Assembly (NCBI RefSeq): GCF_945890115.1
Contig: NZ_CAMDCK010000012.1
Coordinates: 1 to 64,000 of the forward strand
Source: Sphingorhabdus sp. EL138
Lineage (GTDB): Bacteria > Pseudomonadota > Alphaproteobacteria > Sphingomonadales > Sphingomonadaceae
Reading direction: 5' to 3'
DNA length: 64,000 bases
Both the position numbers and the translations under genes were made by a program. The stretch's first letter is position 1. Each line of letters opens with the position of its first letter. Positions 37,335-46,854 of this stretch are shown in pieces. The notes beneath the pieces were generated by a model, which ran no database searches, was not told where the DNA came from, and was given only the letters and a program-made list of their open reading frames with translations.

Positions 37335-38848
37335 TGGCCGTTCTCCCTCTCCGGTTCAGCAACAGTCAGCGGCATTTCATGCTCTGAAACAAGCAGGTAA
37401 GTTTGCGGAAATACTTCGCGATAAACCTCTTGAGTTGCGCGCATCAACGAGGAGAATGTCAGGATCCGCGCAGCTCTGCTTTTCCACATTTCCGGCGTTG
37501 CAGTTGCAAGTTCGCGACCGGCCGAACTGTCGGGCAGCGGCACAATATGGCTGTACCCGTCGACACTGCGCGCGAGTGGTTGGGCACTCTCGCGCCATTG
37601 GTCGGCCAGCCGGGCATAGCCCTCGCGGCTCACCCGCAACTCCACGCTGCCAGCCGGCTCGAATTGGGCAATCTCGGCATGGAACGGCTGGTGGTAAAGG
37701 GAGTATGGGGAACCTAGGGACAGCCAGCCAAGGGATTTGCAGAGCCGGTGTATCGATGATGGCGAGGACGAGCCATGGATGATACCGCGCATGGCGCGGT
37801 CCTCCACGCTGCACGCTGGCCGTTGGGTCAGGCCATCGAAGAAGTGGATTAGTTTGATCGCTTCCTGCGCCGGATCAGCAATCTTGGCGAAGCGCGCGGC
37901 AAGCGCGTCGAGCGATCCGCCATTCAGCTTCAGAGCGCCGCGCGCCAGATCATCGACCAAGTCTGGGCCTGATCGATAGATGAATGATCCGAGGGCCTCG
38001 TAAAGCGGGAAACCAGGACTAAAGACTTGTGCACCGCGTGCGAGGGCAGAGACCGCGCGGTTGAGCGACTTCGCAATGCTGAAGTTTTGGAAATTAACCG
38101 GCAGAAAAGCAAGTAGGGCCCGGTCAAGGGAAATAGCTTCGCCAGCCTCGGACCACTCCTCGACCTGCACCTGTGCGGGCAAGGTCTGCAGTGCGCCGAG
38201 GACAGCCTGATCAATTGCATCAGAGTTGGTCAGGACTTTCAGTCGAACTTGCCAGCCAGCTTGACGGAGCACTTGGAATTCAGCCCCAAATGCAACAACA
38301 TCGTGCAGCCCCACAGGAAAGACGGGGTTATTGCCGTGCCCGAACCAGACCGCCTCTAAGGTGCGGCTCTCCTGAGCCTGCAGGAGCCTTGCCCCAATCG
38401 AGCTATCAACGATTGTCCTTGCGACAGGATCGTGCGGATCGTTCATCACATGGATAGGGACTTGGGGATCGGAGTCGCGCGCAATGGCTGACATCCGTTC
38501 AGTGGAGCATAGCAGAAAATCGACACGACCAATCAGTGCGCGCTGGAACACGCGGTGCACGAACGTGGCACTTTCTTGGCCACTAAAATAGTCGTCAAAT
38601 AGATCGAACCCAACCAATGCACCTGCCTCGCGCAGCATGTCAGTCAGCATGAGTGCGCCGACGTCCTGACACTTGCTGAACAGATAGATGTCAGCGTTCA
38701 GGCGCAAGCCCTCATTGATGCTCGAGATCGGATCAATGGCGAGTTTCCAGCCAAGGGCGTTGAGTTCGCGCTTCAGGCGAAGGTAACGGATGCGCGTGCC
38801 AGCGCTGTTGAGCCAATCGGCTGACCGGACCAGAATCTGAATTTTCAC
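37331..38848 (-). CDS. Glycosyltransferase-like protein of unknown specificity (505 aa)
   Basis: The protein opens like a GT-B transferase (MKIQILVRSADWLNSAGTRIRYLRLKREL) and shares with its neighbours the idea of co-ordinates of local-name resolution (FDLFDDYF, FLLCSTERM, AVWFGHGNNP). Residues 255-330 resemble the donor-binding end (ALLAFLPVNFQNFSIAKSLNRAVSALARGAQVF). The last ~150 residues are not recognised. ATGA overlaps join it to genes on both sides. Transferase fold is likely; sugar and linkage are unknown. Confidence 0.5.
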   Translation of the reverse strand: MKIQILVRSADWLNSAGTRIRYLRLKRELNALGWKLAIDPISSINEGLRLNADIYLFSKCQDVGALMLTDMLREAGALVGFDLFDDYFSGQESATFVHRVFQRALIGRVDFLLCSTERMSAIARDSDPQVPIHVMNDPHDPVARTIVDSSIGARLLQAQESRTLEAVWFGHGNNPVFPVGLHDVVAFGAEFQVLRQAGWQVRLKVLTNSDAIDQAVLGALQTLPAQVQVEEWSEAGEAISLDRALLAFLPVNFQNFSIAKSLNRAVSALARGAQVFSPGFPLYEALGSFIYRSGPDLVDDLARGALKLNGGSLDALAARFAKIADPAQEAIKLIHFFDGLTQRPACSVEDRAMRGIIHGSSSPSSIHRLCKSLGWLSLGSPYSLYHQPFHAEIAQFEPAGSVELRVSREGYARLADQWRESAQPLARSVDGYSHIVPLPDSSAGRELATATPEMWKSRAARILTFSSLMRATQEVYREVFPQTYLLVSEHEMPLTVAEPERENGQ

Positions 38849-41166
38849 GGCAACAACCTGATCAAGTAGGTCGCGCTGTCGCGCGCACGACCTGCCTTAA
38901 ATGCGTCTAGGCTTGCAGGAGAGACTTCCGTAAATGGATCTAAACTTACGGCGGCGGCCCTTACAATAGTCGTAAAAACAGTTTGGAGCCCCCGGTCACG
39001 ACAAAGGCTGGCGAGCTTCGTTGCAACATCCGCGGGCTGGTTCACCTGGTCTGCGGTCTTAAACTCTCGCCATAGGTCAGCACGCAACGCCATAATGCGG
39101 GGGTCGACCGCCGCCACGGCAAATGTCGCTGCTGGAAAGAACCTTGCAATGGCCTCGTCAGCGGGGCCAGGCGGGTCGAAAGTACAATCAAGCACCCACG
39201 GCGCCTGCATCACCTCTTTCACACCTTCTTCAGAACACGATATACCGATGGCACAACTCGCCGCTCCAATTTCATTGGTCCTGCACAGGTTAGCGAGCGC
39301 CGCAAATGTCCGAGGGTCATGCGGAAAAACTGCTGTATCAAGTTTGACAAGGACGTCATCCTGCGCTGGGCTAATTGCTTCTGTTTCCGTATCTCCTGCA
39401 GGAGTTCGAAACGCGATAGGGAATTCAACCTCAACAGGCCAAGTGATGTCTGACTGGGTCGAGATGACTGTGACCCCGTCAATAGCAACTCCCAATTGCG
39501 TGCTGATGGCCAACAGGCAGAGATCGAGTTGACCCTGCGTGCCGCTATGGGTAACGATAACTTGTAACTTTGGTGGGCGAATTTGTTTTGTTTGGACCGG
39601 CAATTCGAGGTCGGGGGACAGAGGCATCAACGCATCCACTTGCCAGACAATCTCATCAAACGTCCGGATGGCGCTAGGAAGGCCGACCTGCTGAGCTGGG
39701 CTCTGGCTGCGACTGCCTGGCTCCCAGCGGGGCTGTGGCAAAGGCAAGGCAGGATGCGTAAGTTCGTGCATGGCGTCAGTTGTAAATGGAAGGCAGGCGA
39801 GGACTGCTTCAGCAATGTTCCTACCAGGCACAATGCAGAAGGTCGCAGCACCAACTTGGTTGTTGTCGAAAGCACCGCACAGGGAGGCGAGCGAGGGTAG
39901 GCAATCGGCAGGGATTACTAATGCGGCACCGCCCCTGCGGCGAGCGGACAGGGCAGGATCGAGCGATGTAACCCCAAGTCGATCAGCAACCATTGCCGAA
40001 CCGGTCACTTCTCCGTCGGCCAATAATTGCGTTCCGAAATGCATGCCCAGCGCAATTACTACGGCCGGATCGAAAATATGTTCAGATCCACTAGCGCCCC
40101 GTAAATCGACCTTGATCCGGCCCAATAGCAGGGGCTGGGTACCGAATAGAGCTGCGGCCAATTCGGCATTATAGCAAGCCATCGCATCAGACTTCTGGCC
40201 CTGAAGGCTGACCGCGTGCATCTCCGCATGGTGAAGCCCGCCCCGGTATAATGAAGGGAACATGGCCAAGGCCGTTCGAACCACTTTTCCATCCGAAGCC
40301 AGCCAAGCCAACAGAACAGGGCTGAATGGGTTTTCCAAGCTAAGCCGAACCAGGTTCGCTGAACTTGCTGCAACCTGATCAGCTACCCGACATGTCCCGC
40401 CGGAAGAATCGGACTGGAAGGCGACAATCCGGTGCGCGCCCGAGACTTCTCCGTCGATACGAAGCAGTAATTGCCGAGCGTGGACGAACCAACCATCGAC
40501 CAGCAATTCCAATCCTAGTAGAACTGGATCAGGAGTTTGCCATTTGGCGATAGTTGTCTGCCTTGCCCCAGGCACCGTTGCCAAAAACATCTTGATCCGG
40601 GACTGGTCTGAGCCTTTAGCAAGCTTGGCGAGCAGGACTGGTTCGATGTTTGTGAGCGGTTCCGAGCTTGTAACCTGCGCACCGAGTTGCTGCCAACCAA
40701 GCGCCTGGGCCTGCCAGCTTGCATCATAATCGTTGGCATAAGGGTCCGCGACTTCGGTAGGAGGCGATGGTTTACCCATGTCACCTTGACCGAGGTCGAC
40801 GTCGTCATTGCGGCCAGGTTGTAACGGCTTGATCGACCGCCCTTCATTTCGCCCATGCTCCAGGTAGTGCACCAGGGGATTGGCACCTGAACGTGCGACA
40901 TCTACATTCCGTCGGAGATACCATCTGGCATCGAAGTGGGGGCCGGGGTTACGCCCTTCCGCACCGCCATGGAGAATAAAATGGTAAATCGGGTCCTGAC
41001 CTGCCTTTGCCACGTCGGGATAGCGATGTAGATACCATTGCTCATCAAACAGTGCAGTCTGGCTAACAAGCTGCTTAAGCCTATGGAGTTCAGCAATCTG
41101 TCCCTTGCGGGTGAATCGGAACCAGCTTGCAACCGTGTTGAGTGAACGCTTTAACACCTTTTCCAT
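38845..41166 (-). CDS. Large protein with tandem WYLxxYPDV repeats and GT-like C-terminal part
   Basis: From the ATG at 41166 the product has 773 residues. After a short basic start there are two tandem copies of a repeat: ALFDEQWYLHRYPDVAKAG...HGGAEGR (39-71) and HFDARWYLRRNVDVARSG...HGRNEGR (77-110). Such repeats precede catalytic domains in several polysaccharide glycosyltransferases. The middle is unrecognised; from about residue 520 there is a GT2-like segment (LQVIVTHSGTQGQLDLCLLAI). An earlier in-frame start lies inside the preceding gene and gives an implausible Trp/Arg-rich leader. Confidence 0.55.
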   Translation of the reverse strand: MEKVLKRSLNTVASWFRFTRKGQIAELHRLKQLVSQTALFDEQWYLHRYPDVAKAGQDPIYHFILHGGAEGRNPGPHFDARWYLRRNVDVARSGANPLVHYLEHGRNEGRSIKPLQPGRNDDVDLGQGDMGKPSPPTEVADPYANDYDASWQAQALGWQQLGAQVTSSEPLTNIEPVLLAKLAKGSDQSRIKMFLATVPGARQTTIAKWQTPDPVLLGLELLVDGWFVHARQLLLRIDGEVSGAHRIVAFQSDSSGGTCRVADQVAASSANLVRLSLENPFSPVLLAWLASDGKVVRTALAMFPSLYRGGLHHAEMHAVSLQGQKSDAMACYNAELAAALFGTQPLLLGRIKVDLRGASGSEHIFDPAVVIALGMHFGTQLLADGEVTGSAMVADRLGVTSLDPALSARRRGGAALVIPADCLPSLASLCGAFDNNQVGAATFCIVPGRNIAEAVLACLPFTTDAMHELTHPALPLPQPRWEPGSRSQSPAQQVGLPSAIRTFDEIVWQVDALMPLSPDLELPVQTKQIRPPKLQVIVTHSGTQGQLDLCLLAISTQLGVAIDGVTVISTQSDITWPVEVEFPIAFRTPAGDTETEAISPAQDDVLVKLDTAVFPHDPRTFAALANLCRTNEIGAASCAIGISCSEEGVKEVMQAPWVLDCTFDPPGPADEAIARFFPAATFAVAAVDPRIMALRADLWREFKTADQVNQPADVATKLASLCRDRGLQTVFTTIVRAAAVSLDPFTEVSPASLDAFKAGRARDSATYLIRLLP

Positions 41167-41173
41167 TCTCCAA

Positions 41174-41812
41174 TCAGGATACTTCGGCCGACTGTTCGTC
41201 GAGACAGGCATAGGTGTTGATACTTGCAGCGGCAGCATCCATTCCCTCCACCACCAAAGACCGGGCAGCCTGCTGCGACTCTTCAAGAAGCGTTGGGAGG
41301 GTGCTCCAGTTATGCGAGTAAATCGCGCCAGACAGAGCCGCGTCGATAGCAAGCAACAGAGCCAGATCAGCACCTGTTTGTCCGCGGTCAAATAAGATGA
41401 TCCCAGGGGCATGCACCAATGAGTGGAAGGGAGCATCTAAGCTGCCAAAAGCTTGCGAAAGTTCGCCGAGATCGGCTGCCATCTCGCAGCGTACCAATGC
41501 TACTTGGGTGATTTCGGAATATGTGACAATGAGCTGCCACAGACTGAACAGCGCGTAGCTGTCGCTCGTCGAAGCCATGGCCTCTTCGTTTGCTCCGATC
41601 ATCGCCGCCAGCGACTCAATCCGAGCAAGTGCGGCAGGATAGCCGGCAGCGAGGTTAAGAACCTGTATCCCTTTTGGCGCTGTAGTTTTTTTGGTTGTTG
41701 CAAGAAAGGGCCGAACCCCCGCCTCGACTTCGCTGGGAAACCAGTCAAACGCCGTTTCCGGATTGCTGGGATCATGTGGACAGACGAGCAATGCAATGAC
41801 GGCATCAGACAT
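41174..41812 (-). CDS. Hypothetical protein of the glycosyltransferase run (212 aa)
   Basis: No known domain is recognised. The start at 41812 (MSDAVIALLV) overlaps the upstream stop by 8 bases and has GGGTAAAGACT before it; a longer frame from 41863 would overlap more. The sequence is Ala/Leu-rich and mostly helical by inspection, without signal peptide or membrane segment. Its position between two large transferase-like genes suggests a partner or accessory role. Confidence 0.6.
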   Translation of the reverse strand: MSDAVIALLVCPHDPSNPETAFDWFPSEVEAGVRPFLATTKKTTAPKGIQVLNLAAGYPAALARIESLAAMIGANEEAMASTSDSYALFSLWQLIVTYSEITQVALVRCEMAADLGELSQAFGSLDAPFHSLVHAPGIILFDRGQTGADLALLLAIDAALSGAIYSHNWSTLPTLLEESQQAARSLVVEGMDAAAASINTYACLDEQSAEVS

Positions 41813-43502
41813 AGTCTTTACCCTCGTGCTTTTGCATGTTTCGCCATGCCTCGCCGTTGGCAAACTCTTCTAACGTGAACTGCGACCAAGCAAGGTGAGC
41901 GAGCCAGCCGTCTCGTTTCGGGTAACGAGGCGCTTCTATCATGCCAAGGTCGGTCCAGCCGATTGGAGCGGCAGCACTGGTTGCGGACACAAATACTGGT
42001 GTGCCCAGGCAGGCAGCTTCAATTGCAACATTGGAAGAGTGCGTAACCAGCGCGTGAGCATCTTGTAAGGCCTCCGGGAGCGTAACGAATTGCTCTCCAG
42101 CTCGAGGCTTGGTCCGGATGACGATCGGCCGATCCGTTTCGAGCCTCAGTTGAGCGAGCGTTTCTCCCAGCCAATTTTCACAGCCATGCGCCGCAGCAAA
42201 AAAATCAGTTGGCGGGCAGACAATGATTGAGCGGCCTGATTTGCGCCAAGGCTCGATTGTGACGTCGAGTTTTTTGAGACGGTCGCCCGAACATTTTCGC
42301 ACTAGTCCTGCCTCGTACCCATTCCGGGTGATGCGGTAGGAATTGCCATGCCCGCGATCGAAATAGGCGTGGTCGATGTAATAAAAATGTAGCCCTTGGG
42401 CTTTTGCCCGGGCAATGATCTCGTTGCTGCCTCGCAAAACGCCCCAGACGACCGGGAAGGAGTGCATCTCGCCGGTCTGCGCGAGCTCGTCTTCCGCATA
42501 AGCTAGTCTACAACCCGTCCCTCGTGCAAATGCGGAAACCACAGGATTCCCAGCTCCACCGCGATTTAGATAAGCACTCAGCGCCCAAGGTTGGATTGCA
42601 GTGGCCGGTGTTAGTGCGGCTACAGAGCATTGACGGACGCCACTTTCGCGTCCGAGTAAATGGATATCTAGGTGCCGTTCCGTGGAAGTCGTAAATCGGG
42701 GCGGCAGTTGGATTGCAAGTCCGGTGGTATCGCGAAACATTGCCGATTGTAGCGCTATTATCGTTGATCGACCATCATCGTTCTTTGTCGTAACTGCGAT
42801 TAGGTCGTGTTCTGATACACTGGCAACTACCAAGCTATGTTGCCGGAATAAGGCTTCGGTTATGCCCTCCTGAGGCCGTTCTGGGATTGGTTCTGAAACG
42901 GGCTGGTCGCTTGACAAAGCGATTTCTGTCAGGGCCCTGAAATGACAACTCAGGTGTGGCAAAGCCCGGTCATAGCTCGCTCGGTCCCGTTCGCCGGCCA
43001 AACCACTCCAAGTCCCGCCGACGGGCCTACTTAAGTCGGACAAGCCGTCCAGCGCAGTAATGGCAGGTAGGTTTAATCCGTTGGTTTCAAATCCGGCGGG
43101 GTACTGGAACTCGACCAGTCGAGTAGATGTCGGCATGTGCTTCACTGTTGCCCGCCATTCTGCTTCGGTTGTAATTGTTAAGAACCCGCCCCAGCCGACG
43201 CGCATCGCATCGGCCCAGGCCAACCTTGCACCGATGCGGTTCGGCAAAACAATTACAACAACTGGCAACAGGTCGCGAGCTTGAAGCAGCTGAAGAAGCC
43301 CGACATAAAGCAAAACGTCTTCAACACATTGAACGGGCACCGCCACGTAGACCCGCGGCAGGGAGGGATCCGGCAGCTCTGACTGGCGGCGGTTAATCCA
43401 GGCTTCCCAAATTGCGCGATGCTGTTGCCACCGTTGGGGGTTCTTGGCCAATATTAGTCGGCGAAGCGCGGCATGCCGGACAAGGTCCATAAATCCTGTC
43501 AT
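41805..43502 (-). CDS. Capsule-synthesis GT-like protein (565 aa)
   Basis: The start at 43502 is the ATG of an ATGA overlap with the upstream gene. The C-terminal ~230 residues resemble capsule/teichoic polymerase-type GT-B proteins: FYYIDHAYFDRGHGNSYRI, SIIVCPPTDFF, IVIRTKPRAGEQFV and ALVTHSSNVAIEAACLGTPVFVS, the last being a donor-site-like motif with Ser-Ser-Asn. The N-terminal ~300 residues are unrecognised but contain a possible Rossmann unit (VYVAVPVQCVEDVLLYVGLL). Function is inferred as sugar transfer in capsule assembly. Confidence 0.6.
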   Translation of the reverse strand: MTGFMDLVRHAALRRLILAKNPQRWQQHRAIWEAWINRRQSELPDPSLPRVYVAVPVQCVEDVLLYVGLLQLLQARDLLPVVVIVLPNRIGARLAWADAMRVGWGGFLTITTEAEWRATVKHMPTSTRLVEFQYPAGFETNGLNLPAITALDGLSDLSRPVGGTWSGLAGERDRASYDRALPHLSCHFRALTEIALSSDQPVSEPIPERPQEGITEALFRQHSLVVASVSEHDLIAVTTKNDDGRSTIIALQSAMFRDTTGLAIQLPPRFTTSTERHLDIHLLGRESGVRQCSVAALTPATAIQPWALSAYLNRGGAGNPVVSAFARGTGCRLAYAEDELAQTGEMHSFPVVWGVLRGSNEIIARAKAQGLHFYYIDHAYFDRGHGNSYRITRNGYEAGLVRKCSGDRLKKLDVTIEPWRKSGRSIIVCPPTDFFAAAHGCENWLGETLAQLRLETDRPIVIRTKPRAGEQFVTLPEALQDAHALVTHSSNVAIEAACLGTPVFVSATSAAAPIGWTDLGMIEAPRYPKRDGWLAHLAWSQFTLEEFANGEAWRNMQKHEGKDYV

Positions 43503-46021
43503 TGGGCCAGCTCGACAATCTTGGCGCTGAACCGATCCCAATCATATGGTTCGACGGTCGAGCGCACATCTGTTGGTAGCGCAAACGCCTTTTCGATTAG
43601 GTCTGCGACCATTTCAACACTGGCATCGTGGTCGAAGATAAAGCCATTTTGGCCTGGGGTTATCAGATCATGCGCGAAGCCAGTATTGCTAGCAACCGGG
43701 ACAGCATTACACATCATTGCCTCGATTAGCGGAATCGGGCCGCCTTCAAGGCTCGAGATCGATAGGAACACATCGAAAGTCCCATAGATCCGAGGATAAT
43801 CGCGATAGGGTGCGGATAGATAGGTAAAATTAGGTAGCGCTTGAAGTTCCTCGAAACGGGCATAGCGCTTCCAGTTGCGTCCCAGCAAGGTGAACTGCCG
43901 ATGAGGGAGCGCCTTAATTACCTCCAGCATCAGATCTGGATTCTTGCGCTCGTAGAAAGAAGAGGACATACCAACGCAGCCATTGTCCCGGTTATGTCCA
44001 AGAAATAATTGCGGGTCTGCAGCGCCAAGGACGACTGTAGCCCGTTCCGGCGGCAAGCCACGCTCTATCCAGACCGCCCGGTTGGTCTCGCTGGTGAAGA
44101 TGACGCGAGTTGCCCGGCCGAACAGGTCCAAACTGCGAGCGATGCTTGCCGGCGTCTCCTCCCGTGGGTGGGTATACCAAAGGAAGATCTTGCTCGCAGC
44201 AATCTCCTCAGGGAAGCGTATGTCAAAGCTATCGAGCAGCGTGAAATGGCTGAAGAACAAATTCTTTGCTGGTGGCGGCCGTGTCCGGTGTCCGATTACC
44301 TGCCAGCTGGCTGGCTGCCGCGAACCGATCTCCTGACAGATCGCGTCCAGTATCCAGCCGCGCGCATTGCTGTGGATGACAAAGGCCCAGTCAACCGAGC
44401 CGTCCAGATTCATGCGCGGGGGATGCGGGCCGGGCGGTGCGCGTGTCGTACCTTCGTCGACCGCTTCCTGGGTTGAATAAATGCTAAAGTCGCGATTTAG
44501 GGCCTCGCGAAATTCGACTACCTCAACATCAAACTTACTTGCTAAATCAACCATTGCCTTACCAAATTTGGTCCCACAGTTGCCAATGACCACGCAGCTG
44601 CATTGCTCAAGCTCACCGTCAAAGCTGGGCAATTTGCCCGAGAAGAACCTGGGCAGACACCGCGCCGCATGAAGCGCACTCGCAAAACGGGGGTTGGCTT
44701 CTAACAGATCCATCGAGACAAGCATTTCATAATCCAGCCCAGGCGTGCCGTTCATGGCTTTGATTGCGAGGAGTGCGTCGTCCAGCTTGTCGTTGGCGAC
44801 TAGCACTAGTATCACGGCGGAACGACCGGCATTTGCATTCCATATCAGGTTTTTGCCAATGGCTCGTGTCAGTAAGTTTGACCAGATACGCGAGAGCGTT
44901 TCGGGCGTGTAACGTGCCAGAATGCGCTTTGCATCGTTCATCTTTATGGCAATAAGATCCTGGTTCTCTGGCCTGAGGCAGATGTCAAGGCAACGCTGCA
45001 TATTGCCCGTTAGAATCACGTCCTCGAACTCGGCCAAGGCGGTGGAGTTATTGGCGATTACCGGCACGCCGCAGGCAAGAGCCTGAACTATGCGGTTTGC
45101 GGACTTAACTGCGCTGAAGTCATCGGTTCCGGTCGTAAGCAGGGCTGCGTCGGCGCTTTGCAACTCACTGTAGACTGCTGATCCGGACCACGGAACATAA
45201 CGCGTTGGGAAGCCGCATTTATCCACAAGTGCGTTGTAAACACTACGGCTGTTGCTGACCACTACCAGCTCCAGTGGGACCATCTGATGAAATTCGCGCA
45301 ACGACTTCAGCCAACTTTTCAGGCTGAAAATCCCAAAATTGCTATGGGTGCTGCCGTAATTCCCGAACCAGACGATCCGCTTCAAATCCGATGCCACGAT
45401 CGCTGGTCCCTGCCAAACCGAGTTTATGGGCATTGTGGAGATAGTGCGGGGCGCGAACCCCGTAACGAACTTTGTAGTCGCCTCAAACAGTTCGCTGTTC
45501 TCGGCAATATCTGGGATGACGTGGCATCTGCAGGTAACCTGAGACCCCGCAAGATAGCCTTCGATCCGTTCGGCCATTGCCGCGCTTGGTACAATTATTC
45601 CGGCCAGAACCGGCGCGATTGCCCGCAGAGCGGTGATTGATTGCCCAGGGTCAGCACCACTTGCATAATGCGGATGAACAAGATCGTCGCAAAGATCAAG
45701 GAATACTGGTTTTCTTTTGTACTCTGCTAGGGCGGCAATATCAAACACGGTCCGGTCGAGGCGCTTGACCACGATGATCGCATCGAGACTATCAATCTGT
45801 TCTTTCAGATCCTGATACCTAGTAAAATACACGCTCTCGAATTGTTCCTCCAAGACGCGCGCAAAATGAAAACAGCGGAAACGCGCACTAGCTGAATTGA
45901 CATCCACCTTCAACAATAGCCAGCCCAAGCGGGGCCGTTCAGCTTTGCGGGTTCGAAAAGCGGGAGCTTTTAGGGTAGCACCCGGAAAATGCAACTGCAA
46001 GCTGGATGCCTTACGCGTCAT
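43499..46021 (-). CDS. Large two-module glycosyltransferase (840 aa)
   Basis: First gene of the six-gene run. An N-terminal GT-B-like module (LGWLLLKVDVNSASARFRCFHFARVL...VFLDLCDDLVHPHY, then IVWFGNYGSTHSNFGIFSL) is followed by a short unrecognised linker region. A C-terminal GT4 module has VGMSSSFYERKNPDLMLEVI, TLLGRNW, and the E-x7-E-like EGGPIPLIEAMMCNAVPVASN. Two modules suggest two transfer steps or a transfer plus a degenerate regulatory domain. The 315 bases upstream are the divergent promoter region. Confidence 0.7.
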   Translation of the reverse strand: MTRKASSLQLHFPGATLKAPAFRTRKAERPRLGWLLLKVDVNSASARFRCFHFARVLEEQFESVYFTRYQDLKEQIDSLDAIIVVKRLDRTVFDIAALAEYKRKPVFLDLCDDLVHPHYASGADPGQSITALRAIAPVLAGIIVPSAAMAERIEGYLAGSQVTCRCHVIPDIAENSELFEATTKFVTGFAPRTISTMPINSVWQGPAIVASDLKRIVWFGNYGSTHSNFGIFSLKSWLKSLREFHQMVPLELVVVSNSRSVYNALVDKCGFPTRYVPWSGSAVYSELQSADAALLTTGTDDFSAVKSANRIVQALACGVPVIANNSTALAEFEDVILTGNMQRCLDICLRPENQDLIAIKMNDAKRILARYTPETLSRIWSNLLTRAIGKNLIWNANAGRSAVILVLVANDKLDDALLAIKAMNGTPGLDYEMLVSMDLLEANPRFASALHAARCLPRFFSGKLPSFDGELEQCSCVVIGNCGTKFGKAMVDLASKFDVEVVEFREALNRDFSIYSTQEAVDEGTTRAPPGPHPPRMNLDGSVDWAFVIHSNARGWILDAICQEIGSRQPASWQVIGHRTRPPPAKNLFFSHFTLLDSFDIRFPEEIAASKIFLWYTHPREETPASIARSLDLFGRATRVIFTSETNRAVWIERGLPPERATVVLGAADPQLFLGHNRDNGCVGMSSSFYERKNPDLMLEVIKALPHRQFTLLGRNWKRYARFEELQALPNFTYLSAPYRDYPRIYGTFDVFLSISSLEGGPIPLIEAMMCNAVPVASNTGFAHDLITPGQNGFIFDHDASVEMVADLIEKAFALPTDVRSTVEPYDWDRFSAKIVELAQ

Positions 46022-46337
46022 AATGCGAGGACCCTATCACAGCGAGTTCCCAAAACCCGGCGTCCAGCTGCGCAATTCGAAACGGAAGGGTGCACCACAT
46101 TGATATTTTCAAGACTTTCAACGGCCGAACCCAGACCCAGCAACGGACGACTCTACGATTGTAGGTTAATTGATGAACAGCACTTTTTATTAGGTCCTAA
46201 GTTTAAAAGCTCAAGAAATAAATCGTCTGTTAAAGCCATAAATCACCAAAAATTTTTGTACTTTCGCTTGAGCCAGAGAAAAACTCGACCTAGAAGGGGA
46301 CACATCCAATCAGCGTCGCATCGCGACTTAAGTCTAA
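46022..46337. other. Divergent promoter region between GT operons
   Basis: About 316 bases, AT-rich from 46170 to 46270, separate the minus-strand GT run from the plus-strand small genes. No recognisable gene, hairpin or consensus promoter stands out by eye. Confidence 0.5.
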
Positions 46338-46361
46338 ATGACATGCTCGGGACACTTAATG

Positions 46362-46808
46362 ATGACAAGCAAACCGAAAGCGCCCGTTATAAGAGGATCC
46401 GAATTTGCGGATCTAGTTGCGCGGTATGATCGCGAGAGGCTCGATCATTTGAGGCAGATTGATCTGTTGGGTCTCAAGGTGCGGCAATACCGCCAGCTGG
46501 CAGACGATGCCCAAGCCAGGGCGTCGATGCTCCAAGCGAGGATGGATCGCCATATGGCCCATTGCGATCGAGACGAAGGCGCCGTCCAGCGGCTTAAGGC
46601 GGAATTGCAAGAGGCCAATTCTAGGCGTAAGGAGCAAGGGTCGGTTATCGCGCGCCGCGAGGAGAGGATTGCGTCCCTTCTAGCCGCTGATAAGTTTACC
46701 ACTCTAGCCGCTGATAAGTTTACCACCGAAACCGAGCGGCCTCGATTGCCGATAATGTTCAGAATCCCTAGTTTTCTGCGCTCGAAAATTGACAAAGCCG
46801 CGAGGTGA
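46362..46808 (+). CDS. Coiled-coil hypothetical protein with a 24-base tandem duplication
   Basis: The product is about 148 residues, mostly charged helical sequence with heptad-like spacing between residues 15 and 100 (DRERLDHLRQIDLLGLKVRQ...), so a coiled coil is likely. Near the C-terminus LAADKFTT is repeated exactly, from an exact 24-base direct repeat apart from the last base (about 46679-46727). A basic C-terminal tail follows. The start among 46338, 46359 and 46362 is unclear. No known domain; the gene precedes a glycosyltransferase gene. Confidence 0.5.
   Translation: MTSKPKAPVIRGSEFADLVARYDRERLDHLRQIDLLGLKVRQYRQLADDAQARASMLQARMDRHMAHCDRDEGAVQRLKAELQEANSRRKEQGSVIARREERIASLLAADKFTTLAADKFTTETERPRLPIMFRIPSFLRSKIDKAAR
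46679..46727 (+). repeat. 24-base tandem duplication encoding LAADKFTT twice
   Basis: CTAGCCGCTGATAAGTTTAC plus the next four bases occurs twice in a row, differing only at the last base (CACT versus CACC). The near-identity suggests a recent slippage event within the coding sequence, in frame. Confidence 0.85.
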
Positions 46809-46854
46809 GTGTGGCCGCTATGGTATTTTGATTTGTAAACGAGGATTAAGCGGA

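Noticed and set aside
41167..41436. N-terminal 90-codon extension of the 773-residue protein
   Set aside because: It lies within the preceding coupled gene in another frame and encodes an implausible leader; ATG at 41166 fits the operon.
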